NCBI GenBank assembly: GCA_020284085.1
Contig: JACEVL010000774.1
Coordinates: forward strand, 618,888-682,887
Direction of reading: 5' to 3'
DNA length: 64,000 bases
Origin: Aporrectodea caliginosa
Taxonomy: Eukaryota; Annelida; Clitellata; Crassiclitellata; Lumbricidae
Each line of letters starts with the position of its first letter. The stretch's first letter is position 1. Under the pieces are notes generated by a model. That model did not search any database. It saw only the letters and a program-made list of their open reading frames with translations, and was not told the DNA's origin. This document shows, piece by piece, positions 38,601 to 44,663 of this stretch. A program made the translations under genes and the position numbers.

Positions 38601-41273
38601 TGGTGAGTCTAGAAAGGAGTAGCTGATGGTCTTTGGTGTCGAAGGCTGCACTGAGGTCAAGACATACTGAGAGACAGGCTATACCATTGTCAACGGATGA
38701 AAAAATGTTATCCAGTGTAGAGGCAAGAGCAGTCTCAGTGGAATAGCCTTTGCAGTAAGCTGACTGATAAGGACTGAAGTTGGGAGAGGAAGGGATATGT
38801 TTCAGATTGATAATAGTAAGAAAGAGACGATCAAGGATCTTGGAAATGTTATTGAGGTTCGAGATAGGTCTGAAGTTAGAAAAGTTGCTGGTCAGGGTTT
38901 TTAAGCAAAGGTGCAACTAGAGCAGAATTGAAACTATACGTTGGTCTGCCAATGTCCATGATAGCTGTCGTCAATCCAGCTCCCACTGAAAGAATTATTT
39001 TCATCAATCCAACTCCCATTGTTAGAAGTCTTTTCATCAATCCAGCTCCCATGGAAACTAGTCTTTTCATCAATCCGACTCCCATTGAAACGAGTTTTTT
39101 CATTAATAGGGCCTACAGCTCCCATTGCAACAGTTCTTTCATCAATCCAGCTCCTGTTTAAGCAATTATTTTCATCAATCCAGTTCCACTTGGGTAAGCA
39201 ATGAATTATATTCATCAATCCAGCTTCCATTTCAAATTGAGAGCACGTGCAACCATAGGCGCAACCACCCTATGGGACCCGTGGGACGCGTCTCCCCCAA
39301 CTTTCGAACGGGTTGGGACGGTCCCCTCGAACTTTTTAAAATTGTGAGGCAAACAAGAGCCCAAAATGTACTCCATTTTGCATGAAATGCTCAAAAAAGA
39401 CCCCGATGGGGGGAGCTTACGACGCTCCCCCATACCCCTTAGTCGTTAGTGGCTTCTTGCCTTCGGCAATCGCAGCTTCGCGCCTTCGGCAATCGCAATT
39501 CCCCCACTCAGACATTCTACTAGGTCCCCCCAACTTCTGGACCGTGGTTGCGCCACTGCGTGCAACGTTTTCCCGATGTTAAAATAATTTGCCAACCTAA
39601 AGTACGGGATTGAAAGCATGATCTGAATTTACCAACCTAAACTACGGGCTTACCTTAAAATTGTATACCTCAACCAGTGATATTTTCGTCAATAAGAAGT
39701 TAAGTATGAATAATTATTATTTGATTTTCGTGTCGTAGAAGTTCGATTTCGCCCGTTTGCTCTTCACCATTATAAACATGCTCTTTATTTACATTCGCCC
39801 TTTTAAACATGTGCCCTTTTGCTATTCACCCTTTTAAACATGCGCCCTTTTGAATTGTTACCCTTTAAAATATGCACCTGTTTGATTGCGCTCTTTTGAT
39901 TTGTGCCCCTTTGATAGTGAACTGTGGAGGTGAATTGGGCGATAAGGTAACCAAAGTCCACACTCAGGCGGTGAATTATCATTTCACTGGTTTTCTTTTG
40001 ATTCAACTTCAGGTTACAGTCAATAGCACTTTTGAGTTGGCTATGGAAATAAGAAGTTCTTGAATCGTATAATAACTGTCTGTCATCAATCCAACTTTGA
40101 TTTACGCAAAGAATTATTTTCATCAATCCAACTTCTATTTAGGCAAACAAAATTATTATTTTAAAGTATTACAATAATTTACGTGCTAAACTACACTTGG
40201 GTAAACCCGTAGTCTAGGTTGGTCAATTATTTTATATCATCAAATTAAAATGGAATCTGGACTGATTAAATAAATTGTTTCCCTAAATGGAAGTGGGATT
40301 GATGAAACCATTTGTGTTTAAATAGAAGTTGTATTGATGGAAATAATTTTTACTGTAAATAGAAGCTGTATTGATGAAACTAAGTTTTTCTCGCAATAGA
40401 AGCTGGATTGGTGAAAATTATTGTTTCCGTAAGTAGAAGCTGGACACATCAGAATAGTTCTTTGCTTAAATAAAACGTAGTGGATCCGTTCATGCCCCGG
40501 GCGTTAGCGGAACCCCAGTACTACATTCACGCCCGTCACGTTATTGGCTAAAGCCTGTCACGTGAAGTTGTTGTCTTCCCTTGGAATTTTGAAATGGCGG
40601 ACATCTTGAGGTCGGTTAGAATCAGGTTAGGATTCGTTAGGGTCGTCAAGGGTCAGATTAGGCGTCGTGAGGGTCGGTTGGGTCAGGTTAGGCGTCGTGA
40701 GGTTCAGTTAGGGTCAGGGTTAGGGCTAGTGTCGTCATTAGAAAACACGGTGAACAACCTTCCACCGCAATAGGAAATGTTTGTCGGTCGGTTCGTTTCA
40801 GGTAAACAAAATCATGTGACATGTATTGACCAATTGCGAGGCGGGCGTGATTCTAGTCCGAGGTATTAGGATCACGTCGGGCATGACTGTATCCACGACC
40901 TAAATAACAGTTCCATTGATGAAAAATATTTTTCGGGTTAAATATAAGTTGGATAATTTTTAACGATATGGAAGCTGGATTGATTAAATATATTTTTTGA
41001 TGAAATGGAAGCGGGATTGATGATAGAACAGTTATCATGGACTGCTCATAGGTAGACTGCTTACTTACCCACATGAAGTACGGCATTGAAGACATTCAAA
41101 TAATTTACCAACCTAAACTACGGGACAACCCTACACTTTTACCTAATACAATACAGTGCTTACCATGCATAGAATATTTTTCCGTCTTCAGTCACCCGCT
41201 CTTCCCAACCTGCTGGCATTTCATCTTCACTGTCGGTATCTAATACTGCATCTTCGGACGATTTGACCGCCAT
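5086..41273 (-). CDS. WWOX: WWOX-like WW domain oxidoreductase gene, 5' part (exons 1-7)
   Basis: Six exons join in one frame: 41273-41164, 37964-37900, 31080-31023, 18491-18313, 9320-9125 and 5271-5086. Together they give 794 nt, about 264 codons. Order of parts: acidic N-terminus with D-T-D-S-E-D-E; WW1 with P-A-G-W and T-Q-W-K-H-P; the basic run G-R-R-K-R-V; WW2 with L-P-Y-G-W-E; then a short-chain dehydrogenase core with T-G-A-N-T-G-I-G (NAD binding), L-A-C-R-N, N-H-L-G-H-F-Y-L and V-T-S-E-S-H-R. Every border is GT/AG with compatible phase. WWOX is a tumour-suppressor adaptor whose WW1 binds PPxY proteins and whose SDR domain binds NAD(P). The exon carrying Y-x-x-x-K and the last exon are absent from 1-5085 as far as I can read, so the gene should continue past base 1. 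Introns are 3.2, 6.8, 12.5, 9.0 and 3.9 kb and are mostly transposons. The identification rests on alignment to human WWOX from memory; confidence is high. Confidence 0.95.
5272..6282. other. WWOX intron, nothing recognised
   Basis: Short antisense frames only. No RT, transposase or terminal repeat motif was recognised. Confidence 0.4.
6283..7622. mobile_element. pogo/Tigger-like element, copy 1
   Basis: Left end TA-CAGTAAAACTTCGG; right end ...GAAGTTTTGATAG, a decayed form of GAAGTTTTGCTG-TA seen in copy 2. It is similar along its length to 25685-29894 minus insertions (for example ATCAGATGCTTTGTTTGC and GTGGTCAAGCAGGGTTGAGG). A large AT-rich hairpin interrupts it. No transposase frame. Confidence 0.65.
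6463..6944. repeat. Giant inverted repeat with AT-only loop
   Basis: Left arm (about 6463-6560) runs GATATATCGG, GGACTTTACCCCCCGG, then repeats of CCATTACCCCC. The right arm (6862-6944) is its reverse complement. The roughly 300-bp loop between is almost purely A and T. It could extrude as a cruciform or fold as a long hairpin, and lies in the WWOX intron between exon 5/6 and exon 7. Confidence 0.85.
8073..8770 (-). repeat. SINE-like or LINE 3' repeat, copy A
   Basis: Starts with the tail motif TTTATATAGCGCCTCTTCAA and continues with sequence shared with 17344-18250 (GTGACAGTGTTCGCACACA, GCTGCCGACGAGCAGTCCC, AATCCTTGG.AAAACCGA). Oriented minus if the TATAGCGCC end is the 3' tail. No coding capacity. 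Confidence 0.7.
9125..9320 (-). CDS. WWOX: WWOX fused exon 5/6, Rossmann fold middle
   Basis: A 196-bp exon with acceptor TTTCTTAAG|GTTTTG and donor GGCAT|GTGAGT. It reads [22 protein letters not shown], then R-V-E-A-M-Y-I-D-L and V-R-D-F-A-E-A-Y. L-A-C-R-N is the end of SDR beta 2 and sets cofactor preference; D-L follows beta 3. From memory, human exons 5 and 6 are 107 and 89 bp, which sum to exactly 196, so one intron is absent here. Joining to exon 7 completes Met-Pro-Leu. A misleading ORF runs on the plus strand over this exon. Confidence 0.94.
9745..10500 (-). mobile_element. LINE 3' fragments, two in tandem
   Basis: 9745-10255 encodes L-Q-S-V-L-N-A-S-A-R-L-I, L-Q-W-L-P-I, and A-F-A-V-V-G-P-S-T-W-N-D-L-P, then a TATAGCGCC tail and (ACAAT)n. 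A second tail follows at 10293-10350 (TTATAAAGCGGCACTTCAAG) with decayed coding sequence up to the hAT at 10503. Confidence 0.8.
10503..11336. mobile_element. hAT element, TTTTAGTTTTAG family
   Basis: Ends CAGTGTTATTTT and, reversed, CAGTGTTAATTT. Flanks GGTGGTGT (10495-10502) and GGTGATGT (11337-11344) match at 7 of 8. Left array TTTTAGTT, right array CGTTTTCGTT. The middle is GC-richer and non-coding. Confidence 0.83.
11608..12562. mobile_element. Non-autonomous DNA element, CCGGTATTCATGGGAG ends
   Basis: Left end GGCCATATTCATGGGAGATG; right end reversed GGCCGGTATTCATGGGAG. Inverted TACTCC(C)G units lie near both ends. The 61-codon frame at 12214 is not recognised. No clear target duplication, so the superfamily is open. 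Confidence 0.6.
12695..13642. mobile_element. hAT element, CAGGGYCGTTTTA ends
   Basis: TCTACAAA flanks both ends (12687-12694 and 13643-13650). Ends CAGGGTCGTTTTA and, reversed, CAGGGCCGTTTTA, followed by GGGCCCTAGGCAC on each side. 948 bp, AT-rich, no coding core. Confidence 0.92.
13651..15954. other. Intron sequence; possible MITE and ankyrin-like remnant
   Basis: 14085-14400 has facing GAGTATCCCC/GGGGATAGAAT ends like a MITE. On the minus strand near 14515-14612 a frame reads N-R-G-S-A-P-L-Y-T-A-M-E-S-G-F-Y-A-F-E, which looks like a decayed ankyrin repeat. Neither is certain. Confidence 0.3.
15955..17040 (-). mobile_element. LINE RT fragment (L2/CR1-like), degenerate
   Basis: From high to low coordinates: A-A-F-D-T-L, F-N-W-L-G-S-Y-L, P-Q-G-S-L-L, Q-Q-Y-A-D-D-T-Q (about 16700), L-L-G-V-T, then R-I-K-L-A-Y-L-T-Y-K and L-R-S-S-A-V-G-L-L-V. 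Several frame changes, so dead. Related pieces at 2340-3290 and 38377-38945. Confidence 0.85.
17344..18250 (-). repeat. SINE-like or LINE 3' repeat, copy B
   Basis: Counterpart of 8073-8770 with a short plus-oriented tail fragment (17930-17990, ...GGGCGTAATATCAAATTCC, TGAATAAATGAATGG) inserted. It ends about 60 bp from WWOX exon 4. Confidence 0.7.
18313..18491 (-). CDS. WWOX: WWOX exon 4, end of WW2 and NAD-binding motif
   Basis: A 179-bp exon with acceptor TTTTCTAG|TTACA and donor GGAATAG|GTATGT. It encodes Y-I-S-K-K-V-A-N-V-D-P-R-L-A-F, a variable linker, then L-Q-G-R-D-L-T-G-Q-Y-V-I-V-T-G-A-N-T-G-I-G. The last part is the first beta strand and glycine-rich turn of the SDR Rossmann fold, which holds the NAD(P) pyrophosphate. 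An ATG in the intron (18502) opens a longer frame, but splicing evidence sets the exon edge at 18491. About 115 bp upstream of the acceptor lies a copy of a three-copy repeat family (18606-19034). Confidence 0.95.
18606..19034. repeat. Three-copy 430-bp repeat, copy 1
   Basis: Starts ATAAAATACAGCCCG and ends AACTAGATGGATAAAAA; CCATCTAGT near the left end pairs with ACTAGATGG at the right. It carries GGGGATTCCCCGATTC and TTTCACGACGATTGAATGA. More diverged than copies 2 and 3. Confidence 0.85.
19364..19445 (-). repeat. LINE/SINE tail with (TGAA)n
   Basis: TTCATTCATTCATTCATT, then TTTATATAGCGCCCCTTCAA and AGAGGCACTCC. This is the minus-strand tail seen throughout the window. Confidence 0.7.
19584..20257. 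mobile_element. hAT element, CAGNGGTTTTCAAACT ends
   Basis: ATCTATTC flanks both ends (19576-19583 and 20258-20265). Ends CAGAGGTTTTCAAACTGTGG and, reversed, CAGCGGTTTTCAAACTTTAT, with the TACCCC motif typical of Charlie-like hATs. 674 bp, non-coding. Confidence 0.93.
20329..21185 (+). mobile_element. hAT element with transposase N-terminus remnant
   Basis: TGTAAGGG flanks both ends (20321-20328 and 21186-21193). Ends TAGGGTTGCCACCTC. Near 20663-20820 the plus strand reads M-A-N-S-N-S-D-S-E-S-D, a stop, then Y-Y-C-S-F-N-D-E-W-L-K-E-D-D-F-K-D-W-L, the N-terminal zinc-finger region of SCAND3/ZMYM-type hAT proteins. The rest is gone. Confidence 0.9.
22151..23391 (-). mobile_element. hAT element with ZBED5/FAM200-like transposase remnant
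   Basis: CTCTAGCC flanks both ends (22143-22150 and 23392-23399). Ends CAGCGGTTCTCAACCT and GCGACCCC. On the minus strand (about 23005-22560) the frame reads G-I-E-K-A-Q-C-V-I-C-N, P-N-K-L-K-R-H, F-R-I-A-K-A-K-K-P-H and L-S-N-D-T-V-C-R-R-I-D-D-M-S, a BED finger and the start of a Charlie-type transposase, with frame changes. Confidence 0.93.
23472..24296 (+). mobile_element. hAT element, GGTCTTGG family, copy 2
   Basis: ACAGTAAT flanks both ends (23464-23471 and 24297-24304). Ends are CAGTGATGTGG and, reversed, CAGTGATGTGC. It has the same arrays and decayed core as copy 1 (CGCAACACCTGCGCCTGTTT, cut to a stop). It splits a LINE RT fragment. Confidence 0.93.
24421..25684. other. WWOX intron, no gene recognised
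   Basis: A 112-codon minus frame at 25217-25555 has no family motif. Partly repeated sequence (GATTGG/ACTGG words) is seen, but no ends. Confidence 0.4.
25864..25935 (+). mobile_element. tRNA-derived SINE head
   Basis: GGATAGTATACAGGATAACACTC.. has an A-box-like start, and GGTTTGATTCC is one base from the B box consensus. The body is short and grades into (TTA)n. Confidence 0.5.
26063..26175. repeat. (ATT)n microsatellite
   Basis: More than 100 bp of uninterrupted ATT units; the 3' tail of the adjacent minus-strand LINE fragment. A second run lies at 26574-26627. Confidence 0.95.
26218..26532 (-). pseudogene. Non-LTR retrotransposon ORF2 C-terminus
   Basis: Open frame with D-T-F-A-P-S-Y-L, A-G-G-A-A-E-I-A-A, K-Y-A-E-L, F-T-P-I-A-I-E-T-M-G-P and I-Q-R-F-N-A. 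This C-terminal signature is common in invertebrate RT proteins annotated as non-LTR. 5' truncated. Confidence 0.7.
28310..29195. mobile_element. Nested DNA element with 36-bp inverted ends
   Basis: Ends AGGCCAAAA(A/C)AAAATAATG then GTGTGTTTCCGGTAAC, facing each other. The middle (28600-28765) repeats GGTTGCTAAGGAGGCT. Target duplication unclear. Confidence 0.8.
29285..29562. mobile_element. Nested hairpin MITE, perfect 30-bp arms
   Basis: GTTCATCT flanks both ends (29277-29284 and 29563-29570). Arms start CATCGACCTATATTGAGTGG and are perfect over 30 bp; an inner CTGCCAGCCATGACGTCA pair extends the stem. Confidence 0.93.
29895..31022. other. WWOX intron; possible pogo helix-turn-helix relic
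   Basis: Near 30062-30155 the plus strand reads L-Y-D-V-W-K-S-I-S-F-V-A-Q-E-L-T-V-G-K-S-S-V, like the N-terminal helix-turn-helix of Tigger/jerky proteins, then stops. Nothing else recognised. Confidence 0.35.
31023..31080 (-). CDS. WWOX: WWOX exon 3, WW domain 2
   Basis: A 58-bp exon between acceptor AATTCAG|AATTG and donor TACAA|GTTAGT. It reads (E)-L-P-Y-G-W-E-R-R-C-D-S-N-G-L-I-F-F-Y. This is the first half of WW2, with the single tryptophan in G-W-E. The split codon becomes Asn when joined to exon 4. In vertebrate WWOX, WW2 lacks the second Trp (Tyr instead); here exon 4 supplies Asn at that place. The exon sits alone between about 1.1 kb and 6.8 kb of intron. Confidence 0.92.
31081..32950. 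other. WWOX intron, nothing recognised
   Basis: AT-rich. A short run of ACTC(T/G) words at 31370-31420. No transposon ends or coding motifs seen. Confidence 0.4.
32965..33414. mobile_element. MITE, CCGTCCATAAATGACGTCA ends, copy 1
   Basis: Left TCCATAAATGACGTCATGC, right TGACGTCATTTATGGACGGC. The core matches 60262-60749 base for base over long stretches (CATGGCGAAGCAAAATGCTC). The left tip is mutated. Confidence 0.85.
33484..34595 (-). mobile_element. jockey-type LINE 3' fragment with (TTAC)n tail
   Basis: Frames 34515-34294 (I-N-A-S-I-I-Q-G-S) and 34280-33765 (H-S-K-S-N-E-I-I-L, L-N-I-L-G-I-E, W-W-G-F-A-S-K-Q, F-L-P-K-S-F-P-T-F-E-E-L). The 3' end is GCGTTTAATAAAGAACAC and (TTAC)n. Frameshifted between the two frames. 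Confidence 0.85.
34595..34860 (+). pseudogene. LINE RT C-terminus fragment
   Basis: Frame with R-A-F-S-V-V-G-P-V-V-W-N-A-L-P-L and S-F-L-N-K-L-K-T, the typical end of CR1/L2-type ORF2. Abuts the minus-strand LINE head-on. Confidence 0.65.
35305..35543 (-). mobile_element. hAT end fragment, GAGACC family
   Basis: Matches 45985-46236, ending ...GACAATCCAACTCTG. A 28-bp unit CACAAGACAATTTTATAGGG.. is duplicated in tandem (35305-35332 and 35333-35360). A different hAT tip (CTAGAGCCGCCACTG) abuts it at 35304. Confidence 0.7.
36195..36695. mobile_element. MITE, AGGGGTCATTGCATAATTAC ends
   Basis: About 24-bp inverted ends, with GGGTGGGT runs just inside each. 500 bp, non-coding, in WWOX intron 2. 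Confidence 0.83.
36975..37873 (+). mobile_element. hAT element, TAATTGTAATTG family, beside WWOX exon 2
   Basis: GTAAAACA flanks both ends (36967-36974 and 37874-37881). Ends CAGTGTTGTTC and, reversed, CAGTGTTGTAT. Arrays of TAATTGTAATTGAATTAC at both sides. Near 37395-37510 the plus strand reads P-S-S-A-P-V-E-R-L-F-S-T-A, the hAT dimerisation motif. Confidence 0.93.
37900..37964 (-). CDS. WWOX: WWOX exon 2, end of WW1 and basic NLS
   Basis: A 65-bp exon, too short for ordinary ORF finding. The acceptor is TTGACAG|CCACC and the donor is ACAG|GTGGTA. It reads H-H-T-K-Q-T-Q-W-K-H-P-V-T-G-R-R-K-R-V-D-T. The T-Q-W..H-P supplies the second tryptophan and the proline of a canonical WW fold. G-R-R-K-R-V matches the nuclear localisation signal of human WWOX (G-K-R-K-R-V). 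Phase is 2 in and 1 out, joining exon 1 (Cys codon) and exon 3 (Glu codon). The donor GTGGTA is the weakest in the gene. The target duplication of a hAT (36975-37873) begins only 19 bp inside the following intron. Confidence 0.92.
38377..38945 (-). mobile_element. LINE RT fragment
   Basis: Frame with F-R-P-I-S-N-L-N-N, S-A-Y-C-K-G-Y-S-T-E-T-A-L, L-D-L-S-A-A-F-D-T-K-D-H, and W-L-A-S-Y-L-V-G-R. It stops before the Y-A-D-D motif. A one-step frameshift precedes F-R-P-I. The repeat field of 38955-41115 abuts its upstream side. Confidence 0.85.
39254..39558. mobile_element. Short hAT, CANNGGCGCAACCAC ends
   Basis: CGTGCAAC flanks both ends (39246-39253 and 39559-39566). Ends CATAGGCGCAACCACC and, reversed, CAGTGGCGCAACCACG. 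305 bp, C-rich. Confidence 0.92.
39748..39920. repeat. Tandem repeat, CGCCCTTTTAAACATG unit
   Basis: About 12-26-bp steps of (C/G)(C/T)CCTTTT(A/G)AA.AT.TG, six or more imperfect copies, in the middle of the foldback-type element. Confidence 0.6.
40481..40895. mobile_element. CpG-rich element with ~80-bp imperfect inverted ends
   Basis: Left TGGATCCGTTCATGCCC, right reversed TGGATACAGTCATGCCC, with ATTCACGCCCG and TCACGTG also mirrored. The centre (40609-40735) is a tandem of GGTTAGG/GGCGTCGTGAGG words. No clear target duplication. Confidence 0.65.
41164..41273 (-). CDS. WWOX: WWOX exon 1 (coding part), start of WW domain 1
   Basis: Encodes 36 residues plus two bases of codon 37. It starts M-A-V-K, has D-T-D-S-E-D-E-M-P-A-G-W-E-E-R, and ends I-F-Y-A. 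I chose the ATG at 41273 because the peptide then lines up with human WWOX, which starts M-A-A-L. The frame stays open to an upstream ATG at 41348, which would add 25 residues. The donor is ATG|GTAAGC (intron starts at 41163) and the split codon completes as Cys with exon 2. The position matching human Tyr33 is Phe here, while the following Tyr is kept. Downstream, the foldback-type repeat field of intron 1 ends about 50 bp from this donor. No TATA box or CpG-rich promoter is obvious upstream. Confidence 0.93.
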
Positions 41274-41504
41274 ATTTTCGTAACTCGTTTTAAAACTTAG
41301 CAACAATTGAGGGCTCTCGATCATAAGAGGTCGTTGCTCGCCATACAATTAGTATTAATAGTATTGTAGGGCCTACTTGTTTGGGCGATAACCGGGGGGT
41401 CAGAAAATTTCACATCTTGTTTTCATAGTAAACCATAGACATCTTACATTTAATATATATTTAATATATATTTAATATATAATGTAATGTAATGTAATGT
41501 AATG

Positions 41505-41600
41505 TAACAAAAGATTTATAAAGCGCCACTTACGAGTCTCTCAGAAGCGCTCAACACGTGGCCATCAAACAGCTGAAAAAATGCGTCTTTAAGAGTTTAG
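41505..41600 (-). repeat. LINE tail, (ATTAC)n
   Basis: TGTAATGTAATGTAATGTAA, then ATTTATAAAGCGCCACTT and AGAAGCGCTCAA. Short minus-oriented 3' end. Confidence 0.6.
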
Positions 41601-42175
41601 AGAAAACCATATAGCCGCGTGCAGCACGCACAGACGGTGGAAGATATATGGACATTTTTAAATATGATGTCTATGTAGTACACGCTACAGTGATCAGTGC
41701 CGTTTTAAGGCCAAGGCATGCGAGGCACGTGTCTAGGGCCCCGCGCAACAGAGGGCCCCGCGGCGGCCCAAAAACAATAAATACATCGCGACTACGTAAT
41801 GACAATACGATAATATTAAATATTATTTTTTTATTATTATTTTAAGCATTTCTACCCGGCTTCGCCCAGGTTTTCCCCAGGCGTAATTTTTAACGGCTGC
41901 AAATAAAGGCTACTTACCTACTTACTATATTTGCTGATGGGCTTCAAATATTTCAAAATGTCCATATATCTGAATGGAAACGATATTTAGAGGTCAACAG
42001 TACTGTTGCTTAATTTGGCGTGTACTGCGGCCAGGGCTATCGATAGAAATTCCGGCCTCCTAGGCAGAGCAGTCACGGGCCCCTAACTATCCTTAGACTT
42101 TATGAGAAACTTTTTTTAAACAACCTGAAATAATAATAGTGCGGGTACAACCCTTCAAAATTAGGCCTATAGGGC

Positions 42176-43430
42176 ACCTAGGCTGACCAGACGTCCCGGT
42201 TTTCCCGGGACAGTCCCGATTTTCTGCTAGCTGTCCCGGCTGCCGGGAAAGGTAGGCCAAACCCTAAATATGTCCCGGTTTTTAAAACTTACCTGACTTT
42301 CCGATCTTATATATGATGTATTTCATGTGCGTTTGTCATGTGATCAAATAAAGGATATACTTACTTACTTTATCAACGTCTCCTTGATTTTACTACTGGC
42401 TTCTGGCGAGTAAATTAATTTTTAATCTAACTTTTATTTATTTCCATGCATAATACCTCTTCCGGTTCTAGTCATAGTCATAGTGATAAATTGATAATAT
42501 TCCGATAACACATAACATTTTCATAAAACAGTTCAATCTTTTAAGGCCTATGCAACTTCGTTGGAATATTTTGACATGACTGTGGGAAGTTAGTTATGCA
42601 CCATTCAAGCTGTTCAGTTGGATGAATTTGAGAGGAACAATTACTCGGGATATGTTTGAAAGACTGCTTAGGATCTTATCAAAATTTGTAAGCCAGCTGG
42701 GTATGACATTGACGACAATGCAGTTTGATGAAATGACATGCGTTTGTAATTTTGTTAGTCGAGAAAAAGTGGAACAATGGAATGAAAACAATGTTGCGGT
42801 GGATAGCAGATGGGTGCAGATTTTCAATGATCTACAAGAAAGAGATATAATTATTCCAAATTTGAAAATGATTCTACAATTCTTGTTAGCAATTCCTGGA
42901 ACTAATGCTCCAGTTGAGCGAGTTTTCTCACTGATGAACTCCTATTGGTCAGATCAAAAAAGTCGATTATCAGAAGAAACTCTTGAAGCTGTTATGATAG
43001 TGAAAGTGAATAATGAATATGGAAGAAACATGTGTTGAATTTTATGACAGAATATTAGCAGACAAAAAACTTTTAAGAAGCATACATTCAAGCGCCAAAA
43101 ATGAGTGACTGATTTTATAAATTTAGAATAATTAAATTTAAATTTAAAAGCAAGATTTGTTATGATAGAATGTTAGCAGACAAAAAACTTTTAAGAAGCA
43201 TACATTCAGGTGCCAAATTTGAGTAACTGATTTGAGAAATTTAGAATTTAATTTTAAATTTAAAAGCATGATTTGAATAAAACCTTTCACTTACACCAAT
43301 ATAATAAGCATAAAATAGATATTTGTGCATTGAAGTTATAGACCTATTATATTAATTATTGACAACATCACAAATTTATTTTGTGATTGAAGTGTCCCGG
43401 TTTTTAGTTTCCAATATCTGGTCAGCCTAC
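42176..43430 (+). mobile_element. Nested hAT with transposase C-terminus
   Basis: 13-bp inverted TAGGCTGACCAGA near both ends, flanked by TATAGGGC and TATAGGCC (7 of 8). Frame 42622-43038 ends I-P-G-T-N-A-P-V-E-R-V-F-S-L-M-N, S-D-Q-K-S-R-L-S, L-E-A-V-M-I-V-K, the hAT dimerisation domain. The rest of the transposase is missing. Confidence 0.87.
43043..43272 (+). repeat. Two-copy ~117-bp tandem duplication
   Basis: TTAGCAGACAAAAAACTTTT and AAGAAGCATACATTCA occur twice in direct order just after the transposase stop. Confidence 0.85.
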
Positions 43431-44663
43431 TATAGGCCTATTTATGCCTATGTATGCAACTATTGTAGTTAAGTGTCCGTAATATTATATTTTAAAAGGC
43501 ATAAATCAAACTTTGTGTAACTGATTAATACTATTTTTCATCAGTTGATTGCTGGGCCCAGCCCAGGCCCCTAAAAGTCGCCGGGCCCATGGGTTTTTGC
43601 CCTCTGCCCTCCCTCTCGGCGGGACTGACTGCGGCTAACTGCACGGGTAATCTCTACCTTATATATAGGCAATATTATTTGCTGCCCGTTCTACACGGGT
43701 TATCTCTACCTTAAATAGGCGTATTATTTGTTCCCCGTAGGCTACTACACGGGTTATCTCAACCTTATAACAGGCGTATTATTTGTTCCCCGGGCTAAAT
43801 ATAATAGACAGAAATTCGGCCATTGTTCTTTTACCTCGTTGAGCTCGGCAATGTTCCACCAATCGCTCTTATGTTTCGAAGCGTAGTCGCAGCCTTATGA
43901 CGAATGACCTGATTTGCATATTTAGCACGAGTGACGTAAGATTGCATATTTAGCCCACGTGACGTGGACAAATGGCCATACTATGGCCGGTATTCAGATA
44001 GCCTCGTTGAAACAGTTGGAAATTTAAAATGTCCATATATCGGCGTTTAAATAAAATTGCGAGCTGAAATAGTCGCGTTGACCTAGACGTGGCGTAATTA
44101 ATGTTTTTTAAAATTTTATAAATCGCTAAAGCGTTCCGTTTCGGAACCTTTAGACTACAGACAAACAAACAAACATACAAACTCCCAATCAATGCTAGCA
44201 TATATCAAGGCTCTGTCTTAGGACCTACCAACTTCTCTATTACTGGTTCAGACCTGCACCCTCCTCAGCCCCTTAATCTTATGTTCAAATTTGCAGATGA
44301 CACTTACCTCATTACTGGATCCTCTCAAGCTCATACTATTCCATCTGAACAGACTTGTCTACGAGACATAAAACTCGAGACCGAGACAGTGGGGTCCGAG
44401 ACCAAGGACGAGACAGTGGGGTCCGAGACCGAGACGAGACACCAATTCCGAGACAGTTCGAGACCGTTCAAAACGAGTGAAATGCACATTGGACCCAAAA
44501 ATCCAGAAACAATTTTTCTCAACTTTTGAAGTTTAATACAAGGTCAAGTCACTGAAATCAGCCGATCACATGAATTGTATAAACTATAAAGAAATTAAAT
44601 ATTTCAGCCATTCTGAAATCTTCTAAATGATTCTAAAATTTAAACCAACAAAATTCCATAAAG

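Larger units (their letters stand above)
38955..41115. mobile_element. Foldback-type element: inverted arrays of a 36-bp unit
   Basis: Left arm (38966-39240, then 40079-40140) repeats TTTTCATCAATCCAGCTCCC about ten times. The right arm (40255-40445 and 40905-41030) repeats its complement, GGAAGCTGGATTGATGAAA. ACCAACCTAAACTACGGG lies near 39640 and 41110 and, inverted, near 40210. A hAT (39254-39558) and another element (40481-40895) interrupt the arms. Borders approximate. Confidence 0.7.
42032..43627. mobile_element. hAT element hosting a second hAT
   Basis: ACTGCGGC flanks both ends (42024-42031 and 43628-43635). Left tip CAGGGCTATC, right tip reversed CAGTCCCGCC, with GGGCCCCT and AGGGGCC inside. 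Most of its length is the nested element. Confidence 0.85.

Noticed and set aside
40609..40735. Telomere-like GGTTAGG words
   Set aside because: Units are irregular (GGTTAGGCGTCGTGAGG-type) and lie inside a terminal-inverted-repeat element.
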